From Oleispira sp964022115 (GTDB lineage: Bacteria; Pseudomonadota; Gammaproteobacteria; Pseudomonadales; Oceanobacteraceae), in NCBI GenBank assembly GCA_964022115.1, contig CAXIBC010000068.1:1-14429 (forward strand): a DNA stretch of 14,429 bases, given 5' to 3'. This document shows, piece by piece, positions 1 to 6,602 of the stretch. The notes beneath the pieces were generated by a model that worked only from the letters and a program-made list of their open reading frames with translations, made no database searches and was not told the DNA's origin. The first letter of the stretch is position 1. Every line of letters begins with the position of its first letter. Made by a program: the position numbers and the translations under genes.

Positions 1-990
1 TCATGCCGCTATTCCTTTATTAAGTATTTTATCCTTGAAAAACGTTCGAATCGCTTGAAATTGCTCGGTTGAGCTTTCCAGGCGATTAAAATTTTTGCGA
101 AAGCCCAAGCCTTCGCTATGAGTCTGTAAGTACCAACTCACGTGTTTACGTGCGATGCGCACGCCTAAATAATCACCATAAAAGGTGTGTAGCTCTGCTA
201 TGTGTGCAAGCAGTATGGTTTCGATTTCAGACCAGTTTGGCGCAGCTAGTAGCTCGCCGGTTGCTAAATAATGGGCAACCTGTTTGAAAATCCAAGGCTG
301 ACCTTGGGCGGCGCGACCAATTAAGATACCGTCGGCGCCAGTAAACTCCATTACTTCAGCGGCTTTAATGGCACTGGTGATATCACCATTAGCAAACACC
401 GGAATGCCAGCCTGTTGCTTGATATCACGAATGGTATGGTATTCAACTTCACCACTGTAACCACAGTCACGGGTTCGGCCGTGAACCGCCAGCGAGACAA
501 TACCAGCCTGCTCGGCGATTTCTGCAATTTTGGGTGCATTTTTATGCTCAGGGGCCCAGCCCGTGCGCATTTTTAAACTTACCGGAACGTCAACGGCTTC
601 GACCACGGCGTGTAATATTTCACGAACTAAGCCTTCATCACGCATCAAGGCGGAGCCTGCGGCTTTATTACAGACTTTTTTAGCGGGGCAGCCCATATTG
701 ATATCGATGATCTGAGCACCGTTTTCAACATTGAATATTGCAGCGGCCGCCATGGACTCTGGGTCACCCCCGGCAATTTGCACGGCAATGGGTTCTGGTT
801 CGCCATCATGGTTTAAACGAAGTTGTGACTTTCGTGTATTTCGCAACTTTGGATTACTTGAAACCATTTCTCCTACCACTAAACCAGCCCCCAAACGTCG
901 GCATAATTGCCTAAACGGAAGGTCGGTCACCCCTGCCATTGGTGCAAGCACCACGGGGTTTGGCAGTTGGTAAGGACCAATCATTAACAT
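1..990 (-). CDS. dusB: tRNA-dihydrouridine synthase B
   Basis: This FMN enzyme reduces uridines in the tRNA D-loop, using NADPH, in the cytoplasm. The 329 residues form the usual Dus TIM barrel plus C-terminal helical domain; E. coli DusB is about 321 aa. Visible motifs are APMAGVTD (16-23), DINMGCPAKK (96-105) with the catalytic cysteine at 101, the LKMRTGW phosphate/flavin segment (139-145), VHGRTR (169-174) and NGDI (201-204). The stop codon occupies bases 1-3, so the gene is complete. An in-frame ATG two codons in (982-984) is an equally good start, and neither has a strong Shine-Dalgarno. It lies downstream of the DUF3426 gene, 214 bases away, so it may have its own promoter. In most gammaproteobacteria fis follows in the same operon, which would be just off the left edge (inference). 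Confidence 0.97.
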   Translation of the reverse strand: MLMIGPYQLPNPVVLAPMAGVTDLPFRQLCRRLGAGLVVGEMVSSNPKLRNTRKSQLRLNHDGEPEPIAVQIAGGDPESMAAAAIFNVENGAQIIDINMGCPAKKVCNKAAGSALMRDEGLVREILHAVVEAVDVPVSLKMRTGWAPEHKNAPKIAEIAEQAGIVSLAVHGRTRDCGYSGEVEYHTIRDIKQQAGIPVFANGDITSAIKAAEVMEFTGADGILIGRAAQGQPWIFKQVAHYLATGELLAAPNWSEIETILLAHIAELHTFYGDYLGVRIARKHVSWYLQTHSEGLGFRKNFNRLESSTEQFQAIRTFFKDKILNKGIAA

Positions 991-1040
991 AAAAAATATG
1001 TGACTTCTGGTTAAAAAATGCGCGATGGAAAAGTCGGCGT

Positions 1041-1069
1041 ATAATACTCATATCAAGAGTATGAATAAA
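1041..1069 (-). promoter_or_regulatory. Candidate dusB promoter with overlapping dyad
   Basis: On the minus strand a TATTAT -10-like hexamer (1041-1046) lies 17 bases from a weak TTTATT -35-like hexamer (1064-1069). A dyad ATACTC-N7-GAGTAT (1044-1062) covers the spacer and the -10. A GC-rich stretch (ACGCCG) follows the -10, as in stringently controlled promoters such as that of the E. coli dusB-fis operon. The plus strand also shows TATAAT at 1040-1045, so direction is not certain. Confidence 0.28.
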
Positions 1070-1155
1070 GGCCTATTCGCGAGTTTTTAGTGTGAATTTT
1101 GCAACTAAAAAGCTTGACTCGAAGAATTGAGGCTTTTATCTATGGTTGTCGATAA

Positions 1156-1170
1156 AACTTGGCCCAAGTT
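1156..1170 (-). terminator. Possible weak terminator after the DUF3426 gene
   Basis: A perfect 15-base palindrome (7-base arms around C1163) lies 35 bases after the stop of the zinc-ribbon gene. Read on the minus strand it is AACTTG, loop GGC, CAAGTT, then TTATC, so a short AT-rich hairpin runs into a four-T run. The stem is weak, and it could instead be a protein-binding palindrome. Confidence 0.3.
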
Positions 1171-1204
1171 AATTGATAAAAAACTAACTATGTCAGTTTC
1201 ACTA

Positions 1205-2584
1205 CTAGTGGTTAGCGGCTAACTCTATGCGATAGCTGACCGCTTCTGCGCCAGGATTGAGAACTTCGAAAGAGATATGAATGGGCACTTTTTGTGGCAT
1301 AACGGTTGCGCCTGCTAGTTCACCCGCAAGATATTCTTTTGGTTTAAACCGTCGCGAAGCAATGACTTGATTCTCTAAACCGGTAAATACCAGCCTCAGG
1401 TCGGGGAACGGCTGTTGATATGATGCATTATTGATCAATAAAGTATCGATATAGAGCGCTTGCTCAATTTCTGGGTGCAGCCGTACCATAAAGTGCTGAG
1501 TATTCATTTGCTTAACGTCTTGGATTGCTGGTAATTGGCAATCCATGAGATCACAGACGATGGTATACGCTGGGCGGAAATCAGGGTGACGTGACCAAGA
1601 ATCAAACTTGAAATAGCCGATTTGGCTGATCATCAGCAGAACCATAAGTACTGATGCGGATAGCCAAAACCCAATAAAGCTAGTCCTTTGTTCTTTTTTG
1701 GCCGCTTTCTTATTTTTGCTATTCAGGCTGATCGGCTCGTCGTATAGATCATTGACCGAGTCTGTTAGGTTGAGCTCTATCTCTTCTTGTTCTAAATCCT
1801 GATTACCACCAAGGTGGAATTGCTCATCTTTAGGGTCATCGTCTAAAGGGGCGACAAAATCATCATCTTCTTGGCGAACATTGTCTTGCGAGAAATTCAT
1901 ATCGATATCATCGAGCAGATCTTCGTCTAATAAATCATCTGCCCAAGACTCATCATTTGTGATGTTCTTTTTGCTTTCTGGGTTGTCATCATCCAGCAAA
2001 CTTGATGCCCAAGCTTCATCGTGATTGGGGTTTGAATCTAAGTTATCACTGCCAAAATGGTCACTCTTGAATTCATCGGTTAAATTAAAATTGATATCAT
2101 TATCGTGTTCGTGCAAAGAATAGCGTGAAGGCTTAGCGCTTTCTTGCATGCTGAAAATAGAATCGTCGAGCTGCAACTCGCTTTCAAAGGTTTCATCTTG
2201 ATAACGCTCAGGTTCTCGTATACCAAGGTCTTCTAATGGATCATCATTAATTTGGTCAGGAATATCATCAAAAGAAAGGGATTTTTTAGCTGTGATAGCA
2301 GGATCACTAGTCGGGCTAGGGTGGGGGGCGTTGCTTGTCGCTTCTGTTTCTTTTGGCTTGCCAGGTTCTTGTGATTTTTCAGCAGAAACTTGTGGTTTTT
2401 CAGCAGCAACTTGTGGTTTTTCAGCAGCAACTTGGGGTTTTTCCGATACTAGATGCTCTACCGCTATGAATACTTGTAAGCAAGAGCCACAGCGCACAGC
2501 ACCTTTCGCCGCCGCCAGTTGTTCTGTGCGGATGCGAAAAGTGGTTTGACAATGTGGGCAGCGAGTAATCTGTGTATCAGCCAT
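1205..2584 (-). CDS. MJ0042-type zinc-ribbon, DUF3426 membrane protein
   Basis: This is a 459-residue protein of the family often found between prmA and dusB in pseudomonad-like gammaproteobacteria; its function is not established. The N-terminal zinc ribbon has C9-x2-C12 and C32-x2-C35. Next come seven-residue repeats of the EKPQVAA type (about 55-80), a long Asp/Glu-rich, probably disordered linker, one hydrophobic membrane segment (about 302-324), and a C-terminal DUF3426 domain with a VCDLMDCQLP cysteine pair. The layout suggests a cytoplasmic zinc ribbon tethered to a periplasmic domain. I chose the ATG at 2584 because CPHC then falls at residue 9 as in relatives, and an AAGGA lies 10 bases upstream. 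A TTG at 2611 would add nine residues. It starts 41 bases after prmA and is probably cotranscribed with it. Confidence 0.87.
   Translation of the reverse strand: MADTQITRCPHCQTTFRIRTEQLAAAKGAVRCGSCLQVFIAVEHLVSEKPQVAAEKPQVAAEKPQVSAEKSQEPGKPKETEATSNAPHPSPTSDPAITAKKSLSFDDIPDQINDDPLEDLGIREPERYQDETFESELQLDDSIFSMQESAKPSRYSLHEHDNDINFNLTDEFKSDHFGSDNLDSNPNHDEAWASSLLDDDNPESKKNITNDESWADDLLDEDLLDDIDMNFSQDNVRQEDDDFVAPLDDDPKDEQFHLGGNQDLEQEEIELNLTDSVNDLYDEPISLNSKNKKAAKKEQRTSFIGFWLSASVLMVLLMISQIGYFKFDSWSRHPDFRPAYTIVCDLMDCQLPAIQDVKQMNTQHFMVRLHPEIEQALYIDTLLINNASYQQPFPDLRLVFTGLENQVIASRRFKPKEYLAGELAGATVMPQKVPIHISFEVLNPGAEAVSYRIELAANH
2368..2442 (-). repeat. In-frame 21-bp tandem repeat, about 3.5 copies
   Basis: Units start at 2368, 2389, 2410 and (partial) 2431. 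The second and third are identical, the first has two base differences, and the fourth matches only over about its first 12 bases. The repeats encode the EKPQVAA-like heptads of the zinc-ribbon protein. Because 21 is a multiple of three, copy-number changes would keep the reading frame. Confidence 0.9.
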
Positions 2585-2594
2585 ACCAGCTAAA

Positions 2595-2599
2595 TCCTT
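2595..2599 (-). promoter_or_regulatory. Shine-Dalgarno site deciding the DUF3426 gene start
   Basis: On the minus strand this reads AAGGA, 10 bases before the ATG at 2584. It lies inside the longer TTG-started reading frame, which favours the shorter protein. Confidence 0.6.
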
Positions 2600-2625
2600 T
2601 CTAGTGAGCAATGAATATCGATGGT

Positions 2626-3525
2626 TTACTTTTTAGTACCAGTCAAGATAATCCAATCATCTTGCTGTTCCATGCCATCCATAATAAACCAAGGTTCGTA
2701 GGCTTGTCGCACTTCATCGGCTTGATGGCTCAATAGGCCTGATAAAGCGAGCTTGCCACCACTTTTGGTCAGCTTCGCAATGTTCTCGGCGAGGGCCATT
2801 AAAGGGCCGGCCAAAATGTTAGCGACCATGATATCCGCTTCGATCTTATGAGTATTTTCTGGCATGACTACGTCGTATCTATCTTCACTGATACCGTTGC
2901 GCTCGGCATTTTGACGAGTAGCGATCAAGGCTTGTGGATCATTATCAACCCCTAGCATACGATCACTACCTAGCAAGAGCGCGGCGATGCCTAATATGCC
3001 GCTGCCACAACCATAATCGATAATCAGTTCTTTACCAGCGACCGTTTGATCTAAAAAGCGTAGGCAATGAGCGGTTGTCGGGTGAGTTCCCGTACCAAAG
3101 GCCAAACCAGGATCTAACATCAGGTTGACAGCATTTTTATCTTCGGGTTCTTTCCAGCTAGGGCAAACCCATAAGCGCTGGCCAAATGCCATTGGGTGGA
3201 AGTTATCCATCCATGCGCGTTCCCAATCTTTATCTTCTACTAGTTCAAGCTTGTGCTTAGGGAACGCCTTGCCTTGCATATCGGGGTTGGCGGCAAAAAG
3301 ATCTTTCATGCTAGCAATAAGTTGCTCACCATTGATTTCAGCATCAAATAAACCGATCACTATGGTTTTATCCCAGACTGGCATAGTGCCTAATTCGGGT
3401 TCTAAAATAGGCTGATCAGCGCCATCTTGAAGAGTAACGGCTTGGGCGCCTTGAAATAACATAGAATCTTCGATCACTTCTATTTGATCGGGTAATACTT
3501 CAACTTTAAGTTGTATCCAGGCCAT
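2626..3525 (-). CDS. prmA: Ribosomal protein L11 methyltransferase
   Basis: PrmA uses S-adenosylmethionine to methylate ribosomal protein L11 in the cytoplasm. The 299 residues match the family length (E. coli about 293). They show the N-terminal L11-binding domain, the WERAW linker (101-105), GTGTHPTT (144-151), SAM motif I DYGCGSG (170-176), the acidic ribose-binding residue in GVDND (D194), and VANILAGP (234-241) in place of the NPPY motif. Its ATG overlaps the aroQ stop by one base (TAATG), and an AAGGA sits 8 bases upstream inside aroQ, so translation is probably coupled. In many gammaproteobacteria accC, not aroQ, precedes prmA. Confidence 0.97.
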   Translation of the reverse strand: MAWIQLKVEVLPDQIEVIEDSMLFQGAQAVTLQDGADQPILEPELGTMPVWDKTIVIGLFDAEINGEQLIASMKDLFAANPDMQGKAFPKHKLELVEDKDWERAWMDNFHPMAFGQRLWVCPSWKEPEDKNAVNLMLDPGLAFGTGTHPTTAHCLRFLDQTVAGKELIIDYGCGSGILGIAALLLGSDRMLGVDNDPQALIATRQNAERNGISEDRYDVVMPENTHKIEADIMVANILAGPLMALAENIAKLTKSGGKLALSGLLSHQADEVRQAYEPWFIMDGMEQQDDWIILTGTKK

Positions 3526-3971
3526 TAGGCTGATCCTTTTAACTGTTCTAACGCACTCGCAAGTGCAAATTCATACCCTTTGGGCCCTAAACCACAAATC
3601 ACTCCGATTGCTTTGTCGGAAAAATAAGAGTGAGCGCGGAAGGCTTCACGGGCATGAACATTGGAAATATGGACTTCAATAAAAGGGATATTGACCCCTA
3701 ATATCGCATCACGAATCGCGACGCTAGTATGAGTAAAAGCGGCAGGGTTAATAATGATAAAATCAACCTTTTCACTGCCTGCTTTATGAATGCGCTCAAT
3801 CAGCTCAAACTCAGCATTGGATTGGAAGCTGGTTAATTCAGCCCCAGCACGTTCAGCTTGTAGGGCTAATGTCTGTTCGATATCGGCAAGACTCGTATGG
3901 CCATAAACCCCAGGCTCACGAGTACCCAGTAAATTCAGGTTAGGTCCGTTTAAAACTAAGATGGAAGGCAT
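3525..3971 (-). CDS. aroQ: 3-dehydroquinate dehydratase, type II
   Basis: This enzyme catalyses the third step of the shikimate pathway, 3-dehydroquinate to 3-dehydroshikimate, as a cytoplasmic dodecamer of small subunits. The 148 residues match the family (about 147-150). Visible are the NGPNLNLLGTREP start (8-20), catalytic Tyr23 on the flexible lid, Asn75 in INPAAFTH, the EVHISN motif with His101, and Arg108. I chose the ATG at 3971, which has GGAG six bases upstream and matches the usual start of relatives. A GTG at 3986 also has a GGAG six bases upstream and would add five residues. The gene is followed by prmA with a one-base overlap. The usual downstream partners accB and accC are absent. 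Confidence 0.97.
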   Translation of the reverse strand: MPSILVLNGPNLNLLGTREPGVYGHTSLADIEQTLALQAERAGAELTSFQSNAEFELIERIHKAGSEKVDFIIINPAAFTHTSVAIRDAILGVNIPFIEVHISNVHAREAFRAHSYFSDKAIGVICGLGPKGYEFALASALEQLKGSA

Positions 3972-3977
3972 ACTTGG

Positions 3978-3981
3978 CTCC
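3978..3981 (-). promoter_or_regulatory. Shine-Dalgarno site for aroQ
   Basis: GGAG on the minus strand is six bases before the ATG at 3971. A nearly identical CGGAGCC lies 15 bases further upstream, before the alternative GTG at 3986, so the start region looks duplicated. Confidence 0.5.
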
Positions 3982-4089
3982 GACACAATAGGCTCCGAGA
4001 ATTGATACTTGCAAACAATGCATAATATTTGTCTCTATTAATCGGCGAGTGTGCCTAAAAAGCGCCTTTGGGTCTAGTCCAGAATGCGG

Positions 4090-5715
4090 CTAATCACAGG
4101 ATGGGCAGACTTTTACGCAATTTCGACCGTCTCTTTTGGCTAAATACATGGCTTGGTCAGCCTGCTCAATCAATTGACTGCTCGTTTGGCCTTGATAACA
4201 GGCAATGCCACAGGAAAAGGTAGAGCTAATGGCGGCTAAACCGCCATGCAATAAATGTGAAAAATTATTTCGGATTTCATTCATGATATTAAAGGCATCA
4301 TCAATACTCACCCCAGGTAATACCATGGCAAACTCTTCACCGCCATAACGACCGATAAAATCGGTTTTGCGTAATCGCTGGGATAAGAAGAGAGCGAGGT
4401 TTTTAATCACATCATCGCCAACAGGATGGCCATGATTGTCATTGACCTGTTTAAAGTGGTCGATATCCACCATCACAAAACACAAGGCCGTATGATTACG
4501 CTTGGCTTGTTTTAATTGCTCATCGAGCGCCTTTAGGATGTGAGTATGGTTGTATAAACCGGTGAGGCTATCGCGGGCGATTAAATGGCTTAACTCCCGT
4601 GCTCGTCCACCGCGGGTACGTATTGTTGATAATAAATGATTCGGGTCGACCGGCTTGGTTAAAAAATCTTCTCCACCTTCTGCCATGGCTGCAAGCTGGC
4701 GTTCTTTATCTTCTTCTCCAGATAGATAAATGATGGGAATATTAATGTAGTGCTTATCTTGACGTATGACCTTAGCTAGCTCGACCCCGTTGCACTCTGG
4801 CATATACATATCCATCAAGATCATCTCAGGTTGAAAAGACTCTAATACCTCCCAAACATCCATGGGATCGAGCACCTTTTGGGTAATCATTCCCGCCGCG
4901 TTGAGCGCTTTTTCGGTATACAAGGCCTGAGATTTGGAGTCATCTACAATCAAAATACGGAAGGGTTTTTCTGGCACTAGGTTAACCAAGCCTTCTAACA
5001 TGCTAATGAAGGTTTGAGGCGCCAAGCTTTCTAGACTGCTGATTCCCCCTAAACGTAAACACTGCAGCTTTTGCTTAAGGGTCATGGGATGCGAAGAGTA
5101 AAAAATTACCGGTACGGTTGGGCTACTAGCGCCATTGGTATTATTCGTACCATCATCTATGTGCTGTTTTATGATCGCTAGGCCATTATCGGTGGATTGA
5201 AAATCGATATCCATAATGATCGCTAGCGGGTGACGTTTATGCATGGACTGATTAAGGGCTTCTTGAGTATTAAAGAGCTCAGCTTTTAAACCAAAATACT
5301 CCATTTGCTGCGCCAGCTGCAGCGCACTGTCGGTATCGTTAAGCGCCATATAAACAGGTTTTTTCACCACCACCATAGCGTCTGGCTTATCGCTATCACT
5401 GCGTCTCAATACGCCTTGGCTGAGTTGTAGCATTAAATCATTGAGCTGATTAAGCTGCTCGCTACTTGGCAATGCATCGGCTTCTATACTGGATAAAATA
5501 GTATCAAGCTGCTGGGCAATATCGACGTATTTATCAGACTCAAACCGTTGGCCAAAGCGCAGTAGTTTTTCATTCGCGTGTAACAGATCATTAATGCGCT
5601 CGCTTTGCCATTGATCGTCGTGCAAACAGCGCCATAGGTCCAATACCTGGCGGGCCTGGTTGGTTACACGGGTAGAGAAATGTTGTTTTAGCTTATCAGC
5701 TTTAGATATATCCAT
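4090..5715 (-). CDS. Diguanylate cyclase response regulator (two receiver domains plus GGDEF)
   Basis: This protein likely makes cyclic di-GMP from two GTP under phosphorelay control, in the cytoplasm. Of its 541 residues, 1-110 are helical and may be a degenerate HPt-like module (H46; inference). Residues 121-245 look like a degenerate receiver (LNDTD replaces the acidic pocket; MDID at 168-171). Residues 253-370 are a full receiver with D258/D259, phosphoacceptor D302, S332 and K354. Residues 375-540 are the GGDEF domain with an intact GGEEF active site (458-462). An RxxD product-inhibition site (449-452) lies five residues before it. The order resembles PleD. No histidine kinase is nearby. 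It diverges from lapG-lapD across a 120-base gap, so its product may feed LapD (inference). Confidence 0.94.
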   Translation of the reverse strand: MDISKADKLKQHFSTRVTNQARQVLDLWRCLHDDQWQSERINDLLHANEKLLRFGQRFESDKYVDIAQQLDTILSSIEADALPSSEQLNQLNDLMLQLSQGVLRRSDSDKPDAMVVVKKPVYMALNDTDSALQLAQQMEYFGLKAELFNTQEALNQSMHKRHPLAIIMDIDFQSTDNGLAIIKQHIDDGTNNTNGASSPTVPVIFYSSHPMTLKQKLQCLRLGGISSLESLAPQTFISMLEGLVNLVPEKPFRILIVDDSKSQALYTEKALNAAGMITQKVLDPMDVWEVLESFQPEMILMDMYMPECNGVELAKVIRQDKHYINIPIIYLSGEEDKERQLAAMAEGGEDFLTKPVDPNHLLSTIRTRGGRARELSHLIARDSLTGLYNHTHILKALDEQLKQAKRNHTALCFVMVDIDHFKQVNDNHGHPVGDDVIKNLALFLSQRLRKTDFIGRYGGEEFAMVLPGVSIDDAFNIMNEIRNNFSHLLHGGLAAISSTFSCGIACYQGQTSSQLIEQADQAMYLAKRDGRNCVKVCPSCD

Positions 5716-5835
5716 GTCTTTCTATATCGCAAATGTTGATATCAGTTTAGCAGTATTCACTAATCTTGCAGGTAACAGGGTTCAGAGTTTAAACAAAAGC
5801 TTAAAAATCGTCGAAAATCCTTTTCCTGTCCTATA

Positions 5836-6585
5836 GTGAAAGCTATTGATGAGTTAAATAATGATTTATTAGAGAGACAGTTTTTGCCTAAAGGATATTT
5901 GCCCTCTTGTCTGTATGGCCTGCTATCAAAGCTGGTAACAGGTTTTGCTGCCAGTTTCATTTTAACGTCAGTTGTATTTTTGCGCGCGGATGATCAGCAA
6001 TGGTTAACGAAGCGGCTGCTGGTTGAAGCTCGCCAGAATTTTGGTATTGAAGCGCAGCAACGACTATTAGATTGGCAGCAACTCTATTTAGACCTACAAA
6101 ATAATAACGAAGAAGAAAAACTCAGCGCGGTGAATCATTTCTTTAATAGCCGAGTCAACTATATCAGTGATCAAAAACACTGGGGGCAAGAAGATTATTG
6201 GGCAACACCTTACGAATCTTTAACTACCCAAGGCGCTGATTGCGAAGATTATGTCATCGCAAAATATTATACCCTGAAAGAGCTAGGTATAGCGGTGGAC
6301 AAAATGCGCATTACTTATGTAAAAGCCTTACGCATCAACCAAGCTCACATGGTACTCACCTATTTCCCGACTCCCGACGCAATACCAGTAGTATTAGATA
6401 ACCTAATCGGTAAGATATATCGCGCTGACCAGCGTAAAGATTTAGAACCGGTATACAGTTTCAATGCTTCAGGTATGTGGTTAGAGCGCATGAAAGGTCA
6501 AGGAATTCCCATGGGAAATCCTAATAAACTCGATTTATGGACTGGCTTGCGGCTAAGAATGTCAGCGCAAGACATGGATATTTAA
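5836..6585 (+). CDS. lapG: LapG-type periplasmic cysteine protease
   Basis: LapG is a bacterial transglutaminase-like cysteine protease that clips the N-terminus of a LapA-type surface adhesin and releases the cells from the surface. In this 249-residue reading the catalytic triad is C136 (in GADCEDY), H171 (in NQAHMVLTY) and D188 (in VVLDN). D135 and E137 flank the cysteine, as in the calcium site of studied LapG proteins. A hydrophobic segment (about 33-50, ending FLRA) fits a signal peptide. The start is uncertain: the GTG at 5836 has no Shine-Dalgarno and leaves a long leader before the signal peptide. A TTG at 5884 follows an AGAGAGA stretch and would give a 16-residue-shorter protein. 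lapD follows after 17 bases. The adhesin and its exporter are not in this window. Confidence 0.94.
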   Translation: MKAIDELNNDLLERQFLPKGYLPSCLYGLLSKLVTGFAASFILTSVVFLRADDQQWLTKRLLVEARQNFGIEAQQRLLDWQQLYLDLQNNNEEEKLSAVNHFFNSRVNYISDQKHWGQEDYWATPYESLTTQGADCEDYVIAKYYTLKELGIAVDKMRITYVKALRINQAHMVLTYFPTPDAIPVVLDNLIGKIYRADQRKDLEPVYSFNASGMWLERMKGQGIPMGNPNKLDLWTGLRLRMSAQDMDI

Positions 6586-6590
6586 AGTAC

Positions 6591-6595
6591 AAGGA
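6591..6595 (+). promoter_or_regulatory. Shine-Dalgarno site deciding the lapD start
   Basis: AAGGA lies seven bases before the ATG at 6603. This favours that start over an upstream in-frame ATG at 6537, which would overlap lapG. Confidence 0.75.
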
Positions 6596-6602
6596 AAAAG
6601 AC

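Noticed and set aside
2292..2549. Plus-strand open frame of 85 codons opposite the zinc-ribbon gene
   Set aside because: It is the antisense of the repeat region, has repetitive FSAATCG content caused by the 21-bp repeat, and shows no recognisable domain or ribosome-binding site.
4035..4075. Possible terminator after the diguanylate cyclase gene (AAAGGCGCTTTTT on the minus strand)
   Set aside because: The stem would have only four pairs, too weak to call.
5719..5744. ATATCGC and TGATATCA motifs upstream of the diguanylate cyclase, similar to the ccoG array
   Set aside because: The resemblance covers only short AT-rich words, with no extended dyad and no -24/-12 promoter nearby, so I do not assign this gene to the same regulon.
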